Assembly (NCBI GenBank): GCA_020881915.1
Contig: JAJFPB010000011.1
Span: 124,001 to 188,000, forward strand
Direction of reading: 5' to 3'
Source: Paramyrothecium sp. XJ0827
Taxonomy: Eukaryota > Ascomycota > Sordariomycetes > Hypocreales > Stachybotryaceae
Length of the DNA stretch: 64,000 bases
The notes under the pieces are model-generated. The model was not told the DNA's origin. It made no database searches and was given only the letters and a program-made list of their open reading frames with translations. The position numbers were made by a program, and so were the translations under genes. Shown here one piece after another: positions 1 through 10,372 of this stretch. Position 1 is the stretch's first letter. Each line of letters begins with the position of its first letter.

Positions 1-461
1 TCGCGCGCTGAGGCTCTACGGGAGTGGAAGATGTCTGAATAGCGTTTCATGAAGCGTCTGACCCAATCGATCGAAGCTGTGGAATTGTCTCCTCGTGCCT
101 TCAGGATAACATTCGCATGTTGTTGCAAAGCTCGGCGTTGAATGTGGTGACCCTGTGTGATCCGGCGGTGGGCCCAACACAACATCTCTTGTTCTTCTGA
201 CTTCGAGAACTTCAATCTGTTACCTCCATTCTCAGAAACAGCATGCGCACCTTGAAGACGAGACCATAGGCGTTTATATGGCACGCTCAGCGCTTTCGCA
301 GCTTTCGTAATGGTGGAAAAATGACCTTCTTTGTATAACTCCGCTGCGGCGACGGTTCTCGGCTCGAGGTTATCCTGTGTGAAGCGCTGGAAAATATACT
401 TTCCGGTATCAGAATTGATATATTTTTCGACAGCAGTCTGCTCAGTACTCGAGAAGGCCAT
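1..461 (-). pseudogene. pogo/Fot1-like transposase, N-terminal part running off the window
   Basis: An open frame starts at an ATG at 461 on the minus strand and continues without a stop to base 1 (153 codons). The visible part holds a psq-type helix-turn-helix (around residues 35-60, with the words AAELYKEG and TKAAKALSVPYKRLWSRL) and then a CENP-B/Tc5-type second DNA-binding segment (SKSEEQEMLCWAHRR, SIDWVRRFMKRY). In this family these domains bind the terminal repeats, and a DDE/DDD catalytic domain follows. That domain lies outside the window, so whether the copy is intact cannot be judged. A doubled 16-bp repeat to its right (655-697) looks like its 5' terminus. The family call is firm; intactness is unknown. 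Confidence 0.75.
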
Positions 462-654
462 CACGAGAAAATTGGGTTGTTGTACGTCTTGTTGCGGTCG
501 TGACGTATGTCATTTTCCTCATATTGCGATATGTCGCGTCCCGCGTGGTGGACCGCGGGGCACTTCCGGCATGCTCTGTGCAATTACCGGGTTTATGTGA
601 TAAAATGGGGTGACTTATTATTTTGGTGTAGCTACAGCTAATCTAGAAGTCACT

Positions 655-697
655 GAATTTTTCCTAGTCAACGCGCATTTTCCTAGTCAACGCACCC
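655..697 (-). repeat. Doubled 16-bp motif, probable pogo terminal repeat
   Basis: The 16-mer ttttcctagtcaacgc occurs twice, a few bases apart, upstream of the pogo-like transposase start at 461. The complete pogo elements later in the window also carry a direct doubling inside each terminal repeat (a gcgagtggga motif repeated), so this is probably the corresponding 5' end. The other end is outside the window. Confidence 0.5.
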
Positions 698-709
698 CCC
701 GTCCTACGA

Positions 710-1259
710 AAGTAGGTCGGAGAGGTCGACTTTGAGACCCCCCTAGTACTTGTTTTGTGGTATTCTCGCTAGCTGGTAGGGTATCTTCATCCACAGCTGG
801 CTTTGCTACATTTGCGACCACGAACTCTGGTCGGATCTTCCGGATTGTGTCCGTAAAGGACAAACTACCTCCCTGCAAAACGAGACCGCCGCCAATTTGC
901 CCACTGCTTGCGTGGCTCAATGATTTCCCACATGGAATACAGGTTGGAGGACTTCTGGAGGGCCCCAGGGCCCGACAGATATATCCCTAGCCATCCAATC
1001 ATTAAATTCATGACTTTTGACCGGTTTTTCCTTATTAAAAGGGCTCGTCAATACACTCGGGCGTGCCGGCCCCCTATTGCAAGGTCAATGACTGGGCCAA
1101 CGTCATTATGGAAGCAGCTATAACTGCCGTCAACGTGGGCACCTTTGTCGCCGTTGATGAAGGTATGGTTATGTTTGAAGGACGGTCAAGGCATAAATTG
1201 ACGATAAAGACGAAACCGACGGAGACAGGGCTCAAGGTCTGGCTGCTAGGCGCCCTAGG
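710..1259 (+). pseudogene. piggyBac-type transposase fragment (DDE_Tnp_1_7), interrupted by hAT
   Basis: Two overlapping plus-strand frames carry piggyBac catalytic-domain words: YRLEDFWRAPGPDRYIP and IIKFMTFDRFFLIKRA, then VNVGTFVAVDEGMVMFEGRS with a catalytic-type aspartate, and TETGLKVWLLG. The second piggyBac relic (54568-56826) has the matching segment GGDIAVDEGMVKFEGRS. The frames do not join without indels. Homology stops at 1259, where the terminal repeat of a hAT element begins. The 3' half is not seen on the far side of that element, so this is a one-sided fragment. Confidence 0.7.
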
Positions 1260-3645
1260 CAGGGTTGAAAGCCACTCCACTCAATCCACTCGCTGCTCGA
1301 GTGGAGTGGGTAGATCATAATCCACTGAATACCTCAGTATAGTGGATCCACTGGAAGCCGTCGTGGATTAGGGTGGATTAGGGTGGATTGGGTGGATTGG
1401 CAAGTGCCTCTATTCACGATGGTGAAGCTATTCTCGAAGGCTTTGCCCACCTAAGCGCCCAGTTTCAACTTCCAGAAGCTCCAAGTGAGCCTATCTCCAA
1501 CTGGCTTCCATCTCGTCTTGAGCGCTCGCCGCCTGTGTTAGCCACTGTGTTGCCCACCCTTCAAGCTGCTGATCTGACATCTGACCCAATTCGACGTTGA
1601 CTTTTTCTTCTTGTACCGAGATAAAGACGGGATCCAAATCGTGAATAATACCCGCCCTCAGCCATGAACGCAATACCTGGCACATCCCGATAATCTGGGC
1701 TTCAAGTTGGTGGCGCAGAGGGTTCACCATCCGGCCTGATGCTGAGAAGAGTCGCTCACATTCTGCAGACATGGGTTGTATTGTGAGAAAATCAAGCGCC
1801 ATTCGCGATAAGTTTGAATACTTGAATCGCTTTTCGTGCCAGTAAGCGAGAGGATCGTCGATTGAGCCATCGCCGCTTTCGCAGTGCGTAACCCAATGGA
1901 GGTATTCGTCCTCGCCTGGCGTGAGGCCATCGTGACCTGCTTCTGGCGCTATGTAGCGGTTTCGTTGAAGGTATTCCTGGAATGGATTGTCTGAAGTCTT
2001 CTGCTTCTTAGGAACTGGCTCAACGGCTGATAGGCTCTCTCCGGGCAAAGTGGCCTCCCGATACTCAAAACGCCACACGTCGTGAACAATTCTTTTCGCC
2101 TCGTCAATCCACTCGGGGTGGTCATTCCAGTTGCGTTCAAACCATTTCCACCGGTATGCTGGATGGAGCGCCAGTCCAGCATAGTAGATGGGCGTCTCGC
2201 TCAATATCTCGTAGTACTCATTCAGCTTCTGCCAGCCCAAATTGATGTTGATCCTGAAGTGTTCAGGATCAGGGAAGTCCTTAGCGATATCCTTGAAGCG
2301 TTCAAGCTGCTCAAGAAGGAATTCAAATCCTTGAATCACGTCCCAAATATTGCCATAAGACCCAGTCCACCCACGCTTCCGCTTGCGGATCTGGCCGTCG
2401 CCTTCGAGCATTTTGACCGTAGCTTCATAGTAGCTTAGGATCTGCGCAAATATTTCGACCACCTCCCAGTCCTTGTCGGATAGCTGGTTTTCTGGCTGGC
2501 AAATAAAAGGCAACACGAGTGGCTTCTTAGGACCGCCCTTTTTGGTCTTGTTTTGCTGTTCGAACTCGATTCGATAGTGGGCAATTAATCGCTCGATATA
2601 GTCGCGAAGCAGTAGGGCTCGTCGTATCATATACAATTGCGACAGCCATCTGGTATCGTTGTCCAAAATAACATCCAACGGCTTTCTGGCGTTGAGTTTG
2701 GGGTCAGACGACTTGGCGAAGGCTTCATGTTGGATGCTGCGCAGCATGTTTGTCAACAAGTCCGATCTGTGGATAGCCACCACGAGATTATGCAATTTGC
2801 CTGCTGGTCCCTTCTTGCGCCAAATCAAGTGTTCTGCTTCAGTAACAGGCTCTGCCCCTGATATCCGCCGCTGAAAAGCATCAGCATCGTGGCCAAATAG
2901 AATGGCTTTGGCAGAGAGGTTCAAAGTATGCCCAAAACAGCGCCCTCGCCTGCGGGACCCTACAAAGCCGAGCTCTCCACCAATAATCTCCATAGCGGTA
3001 TCATTGTTTTTCGCATTGTCAAGCGTGAAATAGCCAATCTTGTCTTGGATCTGATACGATTCAATTACGTCGAGGATTTCAGCGGCGATATTAGGCCCTG
3101 TGTGCCTGGCGCTGACTTCAGGGAGCCCAAGCGTAATCTTACAAGGCTTGTTGTTTTCGTCCCTAAAGAAGCAACAGATACCATATATTTCCAGACCGCC
3201 AGCCGTCGAAAGAGATGTGGACAAGGCCGGGCGCCTTGCACAAGACCTCAATCACCTTGTGCTTGTGTTGTTCGAACGCGACGACGATCTTTTCTCGAAC
3301 CGTCGTATGGGTAATATTGGCCTTACGTGCTGAAACTGACGGGTTCAAGTAATCGAAGATAGCTTGGAGTTCTGCTTCTTCAGCAACAGAAAAAGCGTGA
3401 TTCTTGGCCACGATCCAGTTGACCAGAAGCCTCCGGAAGTGTTCCTTGCCGAAGCGCTTGATAAAGCCATTCGCAATTGCTTGTTCCCGGGGGTCGTGTA
3501 GATTAAGTTTCATGGATTCCGCGAGAGTCTGTTGCCCCGTAGACTTCCCGCTCTTAGAATTCGCCTTCCTCTCAGCAGTTCCTTTGGTCCTGCCAGGCGG
3601 AGCGCGAATCCCGTGGTCATTGAACAGATGATTGTACGCGTTGCA
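1260..3645 (-). mobile_element. hAT element relic (hAT-2), 5' end missing
   Basis: The left end at 1260 has a hAT-style terminus, CAGGGTTG, followed by subterminal repeats: ccactccactcaatccactc, its near-inverse at 1297-1312, and a ggattagggt series to about 1400. The transposase is on the minus strand and ends at 1491. Homology to the transposase stops near 3645, inside the BED-finger region, and the right terminus is not found. No 8-bp target duplication could be paired with GCCCTAGG at 1252-1259. The element therefore appears truncated on its 5' side. Confidence 0.65.
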
Positions 3646-3687
3646 TTCTGATCTCATGCTCTTCAAACCAATAATCATTGATATCAT
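1491..3687 (-). pseudogene. hAT transposase (hAT-2), frameshifted, BED finger lost
   Basis: Two minus-strand frames together form most of a hAT transposase. The upstream frame (3687-3163) begins in the remnant of a BED zinc finger (NAYNHLFNDHGI), continues into the N-terminal helical region and ends at VHISFDGWRSG, the first catalytic aspartate region. The downstream frame (to 1491) continues with IYGICCFFRD, the IGYFTLDNAKNNDTAM motif, the RCFGHTLNLSAKA motif, the DTRWLSQLYMI motif and the C-terminal dimerisation block LDFLTIQPMSAECERLFSAS. A one-base frame change near 3190 separates them. The N-terminal zinc-binding half of the BED finger is absent because the sequence switches to an unrelated coding fragment. 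The transposase is therefore not functional. Confidence 0.85.
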
Positions 3688-4255
3688 TACAAGTTATCGC
3701 AGCAGCAATTGCTGTACGCAACAAAGAATCTTTGTCGCGTATGCGATACCAGTTCTCTGGAGAACGCGCAATGGCATTGATGTAGCGACCGAATACCTTG
3801 GTGTTTCGTCGCGACCTCGATTTCTCAGCCGCCATCAGCAAAAAAGCCCTGTACTCGCGTCCCATCTCTTTGTAGCATGGGGTGCCTGCGTAGAGAGTAT
3901 CCATCAATTTGCCAACATTGTAGCCGAGCACGTCGTCGCCAGCAGCTATATCGACAAGATCCCCACGGAACTCGGCGATGGTTGCGATGATCGTGATGCG
4001 GACGAACGCAATATATCTGTCCCAGTTTGTATAGTGGGGAATAATGCATCGAGCATACTCCCAAGCACAAGTGAATGTTTCTTCGACAAATTCGTCCGAT
4101 AGGCCAAGTGCTTTGATATCGAGCCCTTCCAGATCATTTTTTATCTCCGCAGGGTAGAACCACCGATCCTGGCGTTTGGAGGAGGTCCTTCGAGGGGAAA
4201 TATCCACAGCGTTGATATTGTTGTCCAAGGACACAGCCGGATCACGTTTCGCCAT
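3640..4255 (-). CDS. Unrecognised fungal protein, N-terminal fragment fused to the hAT relic
   Basis: A minus-strand frame starts at ATG 4255 (MAKRDPAVSL) and runs about 195 residues of clearly protein-like sequence, including EFRGDLVDIAAGDDVLGYN and ARSPENWYRIRDKDSLLR. It then crosses into hAT-2 sequence near 3645 and stops at 3617. I do not recognise the family. The composition is that of a soluble, mostly helical protein with no signal peptide or membrane segment. The abrupt join inside the region where a BED finger should be suggests a recombination or deletion junction, not a natural hAT N-terminus. It could be a host gene fragment or cargo. Confidence 0.4.
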
Positions 4256-5139
4256 TTTCCTTCGACAGGGCAGTCTTCAAGTATAATGATTTAGTGTTAT
4301 ATGGAATAACGGAGGTGAAGTGGCAGTCAACAGTCAATCATATAGATTTTACATTCCTGACGATTCCTCTTTAAAAAAAAAAATGTGGTGCCATCATCAC
4401 AGTGACACGTTCAGTAACGGTCATAAAATCTCTACTTGGTTCATTTGTACAGTAACAGTGATAAGTACTGAAGCCGATGCCCCATAGTGGTGTGGGTTCG
4501 TTGGAGACTTGGTTTGAATGTGAACTCCAATCAGACCAATAAAGTCTGCTACGAACGAATTCGTCTCCACCTGTTCTATTACCTGGTCCCGCAGGTGTAA
4601 CATCTTTAACCCCCAGATCAGCATTTTTACTTTAGCATGGCCAAGATCACTGTACCGGTGCCGCACCATACACCCATCTCGTTACCGAATATCATCGCGG
4701 GAGCCAGTGGAGCAGTCACCAGGAATACGTTTTGGTAGAGTCGCAAGCTTTGCCTAGACCCAGGAGTGAACCGTCTTTTGATGGGTCGCAAGATGCCTTA
4801 CCTAGGATGCGACCCGCCTTCGCAGTAGCAATCTATTTTCGACAGGGATTCGCATATTGGTCACATCATGTGGTATCCCATTTACCCTTCAACAGATGTG
4901 ATGTCGAAAGCACTAATGCAGACCACAAACGTAGTTGTGTTGCAGAGCACCATCACCATTTTCATCGTGACATCACGCTTGATACGTCGAACGCTTTCGT
5001 CGGTGGAGACGGAGCATGGGTTCACTACTCTCACTATTCGCAGATACAGTATTGGGGCCAACGACTAGTGAGAGGCTGAGTAGGAGGCGGAATGAGATTC
5101 TATGGCTACCGGTGCATTCGCCTCGGTTTTATGCCCTTA
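4256..5139. other. Intergenic stretch with no supported gene
   Basis: Short open frames occur on both strands but none shows a recognisable motif or plausible splicing. There is a short A-run at 4372-4383. The segment separates the chimeric fragment ending at 4255 from the left target duplication of the IS3EU-like element at 5140. Confidence 0.5.
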
Positions 5140-5145
5140 AGTTGG

Positions 5146-5182
5146 TATGGCAGGCTATAGGGGTCACTGTTGCAAAACCCCC
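5146..5182 (+). repeat. Left terminal inverted repeat of IS3EU-like copy A
   Basis: The repeat starts TATGGCAGGC immediately after AGTTGG (5140-5145). About 31 of the first 36 positions match the reversed right end at 10330-10366. The same terminus ends copy C at 37010. Confidence 0.85.
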
Positions 5183-5398
5183 AAAATAACTACAAAATTG
5201 CCAAATTGGGTTAATGACATATTCGCCCTGCCCCGCAGTACATTGACCTATGTACTATCAGCATAAATTTCCTGATTTTGTGGGCATCACGGACGGTGCA
5301 ATCGCAGCAACGGGACCGCAGCGGACCAGCTGAGCCCCTTTCAATTCTATTCAAAGCGACACCAGGCGTCATGCTGCCATAGGATTAGGAGCCACTGC

Positions 5399-6311
5399 TC
5401 AATTATATTCATTTTCTTCATCTTCGTCATTATCTTCTTCTTCTTCTTCCTCCTCTTCGTCCGCCTTCTTCTTCGCATGATAGCATTGCTGAACATTGAG
5501 TCAGCTGTTGACTTGCATCCAATGATTTGATCACACTCACAACCCAGAGCCGCGCAGCTCCGGCGATAGCCTCTAAAGCCACAACCTTTCTCTCCTCGAG
5601 ACTCTTCTCAGATACCTCGCCAAAGGAAGCCAAAGCGGGAGCTGGTACTGGGGTTCCGGGAGGGGCCGCAGCACTACCGCAAGCTCGTAATTGTTGTGCC
5701 GCGCGCTGTGCAGCGGCATGCCAGGCATCATCCGGATCGCCATCTGCGACATTGACCTGCCGGTTCAGGTCCCAAAAGGTACGCACAGCAGCAAGAGCTG
5801 CAGCGGGGACCTAGAGACGCAACTTGGTTAGTGGCTCGCTACTTGACACAGCGCAGAGATGCCTCACCGGCCTACATGTGTGGCCATTCTTTGCGCAGTC
5901 CCAGCATGCAGCACCCGTATCTACGACGTGGATATTAGCGTACGAGATGTATGGCCTCAGTCAACTAAACATACTGTCTTGAGAGGCACATTCATGGCCG
6001 GGAGCCTTGGTGGCGCGGGTGACGCACTGCCGGCATGGGAAGTGACGTACTGAGCCGCGGGGGAGGGTCTTCTTCGTCTGCTTCTTCTTCTGCTCGGATG
6101 GTTAAGTTAGCATCCATCACTTCGCATGAGGACTTGCTGGTTGTACGGTAATCTTTGCCGTGGGCTTGGGGACGCTGGGTTGAAACAATCTTCTGCTCCT
6201 CTTCACCGCAGCGTTCCTGCTGCGAGAGCCCCCATCCGCGCCAAGAGTCTCGCTAATCATTTCGGGATCGACCGTGGGCGTGACGCCGTTGTTGACCGTG
6301 AGCTTTTCCAC
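5399..6311 (-). pseudogene. IS3EU accessory gene 1 (zinc-knuckle protein with acidic tail), copy A
   Basis: Four exons can be traced on the minus strand: one ending at 5975, then 5920-5868, 5810-5541 and 5488-5399. The protein has a Cys/His cluster across the first two exons (CRQC..GHEC, then CWDCAKNGHTC), an Ala-rich helical middle (AAAQRAAQQLRACGSA, ALASFGEV) and a strongly acidic end after KKKAD, stopping at 5399. Exon lengths 53 and 270 are the same in copy C. Upstream of the Cys cluster, copy A has in-frame TGA and TAA codons where copy C has sense codons, and no ATG follows them. This copy therefore looks inactivated. The role is unknown; a nucleic-acid-binding helper of the integrase is an inference from the zinc cluster and the divergent arrangement. 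Confidence 0.6.
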
Positions 6312-6595
6312 GGGCGCGATGGCATAAAAAGGAAGGTGAAACCGTGGTTAGAAGGGATCTAGGTTCTGTAAATATCGGTCCTACCCCTGGTTTGGTCGCG
6401 CCCCAACCAATGAGCAACCCGACACTAAGCTCCTCCTGGCTAATCACCGCCGCGGGCCAGTTGCAATACCGCTGCGGACCAGTGCGGTATCCCAGACTGC
6501 ATCGCCCCTTTTCATGCTTTCAGGACCAAGAGATTCGCCCACCCCATTTTGCAACTTCACCTGCTTTAAAACAAAACAAAATAAATAAATAAGAG

Positions 6596-8324
6596 ATGGC
6601 ACGTCCTCTCCACTCAATCGATCAACACCGAGACTATATCACTCATCTCTACCTCAGTGGTGTCTCGCGACGCAGGATTCAAAATAAGCTTCGCAAGCAT
6701 CATGATGTCGCCGTCAATCTCAGCACTCTCTCCCGCCGAATCGCGAACTGGGATCTGCCGCGCCAGCAAGCTCGCACCAAAGAGAGTCCTGAGCTGATAG
6801 AGGCCACCCGCGATCTGATATTCCGCGTTGGGCTTAGCGAGAAGCAGACGTTGAGTGTTCTACAGAGACAGGGCTGGCCGATCACCAAACGAGGCCTGAA
6901 GCGCATCAGGCTTCACCCAGACCGCCGCTGGGTACGCAGGATCAATAGCGATGAAGAACGTCTCGCATTGCTGGAAAAGACAGAGAAAGTTATCATCGAA
7001 ATGACACGACGATCCAACGCCATTTCCGGATATGGCAAAAGCCTTCTCCAGCCTTACCTTCGCCAGCAAAAGCAGCTCTGGGTACCAAGAGACCCTCTCT
7101 TTGCGATGTACAAAATCATGTTCCCGAATGAGGTCGATATCCGGAAAAGGATGTTTCGGCGGAAGAAGGGACAGTTCCTTGTACCGGGACCAAACTACCA
7201 GTGGTGCATTGACGGTCATGACAAGCTCAAGGCGTACGGATTCGAGATATACGCTGCAATCGACGCTTACTCACGCAACATCATCTGGTTCTATATCGGC
7301 CACTCTGCTACAACTGCTTTGAGCGTCCTGAAGCAGTACTTGACAGCGTGTGATGCCTATGGCTTCCGGCCATGGTATTTGCAGGCAGATAGAGGCAGCG
7401 AAACACCACTAATCGCAGCAGCCCATTGGAACTTTGCCTTGGCGGCAGATGGGCGTGTGGAGTGGAATGGGCAGGTCTTCCAGCAAGGGAAGCGCCTAAA
7501 GGATTCCTACAAGGCGGCACCGAGCACAAAGAATGTCAAGATTGAGAAATGGTGGGAGAGCATGCTTCACGTCTCCTCCCGGCAGTGGGTAGACTACTTT
7601 GGGGAACTCGCCCGGGACGGGGACTTCGACGGCGACATGTTGGAGGATCAGATTGCGATCTACGCCGTCTTCGAAGATATATTACGCCAAGAGCTCTTCG
7701 ACTTTGTGGAGGCGTGGAACCTCCATCGAATTCGCCTTCAGAAGAACCGTCCCCATGTAGTCCACGGTCAGCCCTGGATGAATTACCACTACCCCGATCC
7801 AGATAAGGCATGCAACTGGGGTATCCCCATTGACCGCGCAGTTCTGGGGCAGATGAAGCGGCCATTAGCCGATATTGATATTACTACGTGTTTGGAGCCG
7901 GAGACAAAGGATTGGTGTCACCGAGCTCTCAGTGAAATGGGCTATGGCAACGTAGCCCTTGGGACTCGACAAGAGCCGGACACGTTGCGGCCTTTTAAGC
8001 GCTTCTACCTTGAACTTCGAGATAGGATCATTCAACACATTGAAAGTGGCCAGCAGCCTGTGTTGGCGTATCGCAGAGCGCCTACCGGGGGCGTCGCTGA
8101 ATATGTAAGCGTCGTCATTTCTTTGCAATTTTAACCTAGCTAAACACAAATAGCAAGCGCTACATGAGCGAACAAATCGAGCCTCCCACAATGAACTTGG
8201 AGATGGGGAACCAGCAGAGCAACCTCTTGTTGAACTAGGATATGAGGACGAGGAAGGGAGCGACGTGGAAGGGATAAGTGATGACGGGGAGGAAAGCGAG
8301 AGTTCGAATGAGGAGCCCGAGTAG
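6596..8324 (+). CDS. Integrase-core (rve) transposase of the IS3EU-like element
   Basis: CDS join(6596..8104,8154..8324), 559 residues, with a 49-bp intron (GTAAGC..TAG). Without splicing, the frame would stop at 8134. N-terminal residues 5-50 form a helix-turn-helix (HLYLSGVSRRRIQNKL), followed by a second HTH-like segment (SEKQTLSVLQRQGWP). The catalytic core shows YQWCIDGHDKLK (Asp206), YLQADRGSE (Asp265) and STKNVKIEKWWE (Glu317), the D-D-E pattern of eukaryotic integrase-core proteins related to IS3 transposases. The exon-2 tail is very acidic (EEGSDVEG, DDGEESESSNEEPE). It should cut and join the element's terminal repeats in the nucleus. The ATG follows an A-rich leader. The frame is open and all three residues are present, so it is plausibly active. 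Its stop codon abuts the stop of the convergent gene at 8325. Confidence 0.85.
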
Positions 8325-9804
8325 TCAATCCTTCCTATTCTTATGTCGGACAACAAATGTTGCGGGAATCTTTGTTCCTTTAAACCGTGTGGAGTGTGCT
8401 GGCGGAAGCGCCTCAGAAATATCGGTGTCGGACAGTCGAGCCTGGTACCCCCAAAGCTTTGAGGAAGGGGCCCCAGGGTTGCCTGTTAGTGTCAGCGCTT
8501 GACTCGGGAAGGAGATTATCTGGTCTCTTACGAACTCCGGGACCATAACTTGCTCACCATATTCTTCGTCTCCGTCATCTGCCCTGTCTCCACTCCCGTT
8601 ATCAGCAGGGATGCTGTCAAAAATTAGATCATGAAGCGGATCCTCTACTTCACAGAGATCTACCACATCTTGATGTACAACGATCTCGTCGGCGATACTT
8701 TCAAGCTCGTCGTCTGTCGGGTCCTGGCAAGAGGCGGTCGGGACAGGCTCTTCCGACTTCATCGTGACGTGTACCGGTGCCTCCGGCTTGATCTGGTCTG
8801 TGTTCCCAGTGCTAGTCTCTTTCTTGACATGTTCCTCCTGTTTGATACGCTTCTTTCCATGGGGCGCAGGGCTTGTATCTTCTTTCTTGACCTTCCGTTT
8901 CTTTTCTTCCTTGACTGGCGTTGAGTATTCATCCGGCCGGAGCGTGTGTGACTGGCTCCTGCTTGTCAACTACATCTGTGGATGTAAGGACGACCAGAAC
9001 CTTCAACTGTCCTGCTTGGTTGTTTCCGAAGTGCCCCGAGGCGAGCATACTCGACGGTGTCATGTACTTATCGGTGTTGGGAACAGTGACTATCTTCTTG
9101 CCGGAGAAACTCGAAGCGTATGAAAGACTCAAAAATCTCTATTTGTAAGATCGATTGTAGGCGGAAGCGGACGGAGATGGTCGAACAAAATCTCAGTGAA
9201 TGAGGGCCAAGTCAGTAAATCCGCCGAGGAAAACTTAATCACAGTATCTTTCAGAGGCAGCACTGTCTCAGGAACCTCCACTGCCAGCCCGTTGAAATAT
9301 CTGGTCTCCAGGCTCACAAGCAGGAGGCTAATATGTACCCACTGGTATCCCGTTCGATGTCTTGTTGGCTTCCTGGTATTAGCCTTTGAATTCTGAATGG
9401 CCCGGCTGGCCGCCGATGCGACGGTCATGAACTGGGGATTGCTTGACAACGCAGGGGGGTATGCGTGCCCGTGTATTCACTGCGCCGGGAGTAGACTCTT
9501 CGTTAGGGAGTAGTTGAGCCGTACGTCCAATGCCAACAGAGGATACCGGCTTCTGCCTGTCACGCAGTAGCTGGCTTGCCGGACTGACTGCCCGTGGAGG
9601 AGAGTCCTCAACTTCCACCACCTCATCGTACGGACCCGGAAGTGCCGGAGTTTTGGACCTGGCTTGATGCTGGGGCCGAAAGGGGTTGGCCAAGCCGCAA
9701 CGGCCGCAATAGTTCGCGCCAACATACGCGGTGGTGAAGAGTTCGTAGTGCTTTTTCCGGCTTGGATGCAGTAGGCATGCTCTGGGGATCTTAGGAGGGC
9801 CCAT
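8325..9804 (-). pseudogene. IS3EU accessory gene 2 (CxxC protein with SUMO-motif-rich tail), copy A
   Basis: Reading starts at ATG 9804 (MGPPKIPRACLLHPSRKKHY) with a YCGRCG zinc-type motif at residues 32-37. The frame breaks near 9455, where a 2-bp loss relative to copy B is visible, then near 9131 in a T-run and again near 8950. The last block (8969-8325) holds six psi-Lys-x-Glu motifs in about 55 residues (VKEE, VKKE, IKQE, VKKE, IKPE, MKSE), then an acidic stretch VVDLCEVEDPLHDLIFD. Copy B keeps the first frame intact. The function is unknown. The lysine/glutamate motifs fit SUMO-conjugation sites, which is an inference. Several indels make copy A non-coding unless some are assembly errors. 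Confidence 0.6.
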
Positions 9805-10329
9805 TTCGGTACCTAGAAGAGAGGAGGTGAAAGTCGGGAAGGGAGAAAAAGGGGAAGTCCTGTATCCATTGAGTGTTTAATATAACAAGAACAACAATAT
9901 CGCCCTTCCCTATGGTGGATGAAGTCGCTAGGCTCATTTAACAGGGAGGTTGCTGCGCTAGTCCGCTGCTGACCAGTAGCGGGATTACTGCGGTGACCCC
10001 GAATGGGCTCACCAAGCTGCTGCTCATGCGAATGGAAGAGGAATGAGCAGCTAAGTTTTCGCCATTTCTAAAATAGGGGAGTTTCAATGGCGAATAGAAA
10101 GTAAGGATTGAGTAGTGAGGTTGTTTAGAAAGATCGACTCAAATAGTCAGAACCATGTCCCGGACATGGTGTTGTGAGCATCTATGTGATGGCGACGCCA
10201 AAAAGTATAGTGACTGGGAATTTCGACTGGCTAAAGGCTACCGCGCGAGTCCGCTGCTAGTCCGCAGTACATTTCCCAGGCCAGCCAAAGGTACTCGGAT
10301 GACTAAGGAGTCGAGCCCCTAAACCCAAA

Positions 10330-10366
10330 TGGGGTTTTGCAACAGTGCCCCCTATCGCCCACCGTA
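10330..10366 (-). repeat. Right terminal inverted repeat of IS3EU-like copy A
   Basis: The repeat ends in CGCCCACCGTA at 10366 and is followed by the second AGTTGG at 10367-10372. The same right-end variant (reversed TACGGTGGGCGATAGGGG) marks copy B at 18408, so the left and right ends have consistent private differences. Confidence 0.85.
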
Positions 10367-10372
10367 AGTTGG

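Larger units (their letters stand above)
5146..10366 (+). mobile_element. IS3EU-like DNA transposon, complete copy A (5,221 bp)
   Basis: The ends are about 36-bp inverted repeats. The left reads TATGGCAGGCTATAGGGG then TCACTGTTGCAAAACCCC. The right, reversed, reads TACGGTGGGCGATAGGGG then GCACTGTTGCAAAACCCC. A perfect 6-bp direct repeat AGTTGG flanks it (5140-5145 and 10367-10372). Inside are a minus-strand zinc-knuckle gene (5399-6311), a plus-strand integrase-core transposase with an intron (6596-8324) and a minus-strand accessory gene (8325-9804). An rve-type integrase, a 6-bp duplication and TIRs fit the IS3EU superfamily as I recall it. The superfamily name is from memory; the ends, duplication and genes are read directly. 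Copies B (18408) and C (37010) share the ends. Confidence 0.85.

Noticed and set aside
1365..1405. TTAGGG-like telomeric repeat (ggattagggtggattaggg)
   Set aside because: The period and the tggatt spacer fit the subterminal repeats of the hAT-2 end that starts at 1260. There are only two TTAGGG words and no array.
4732..5079. 115-codon ORF upstream of the IS3EU element
   Set aside because: Low-complexity His/Ser-rich translation with no motif, overlapping another frame; no support as a gene.
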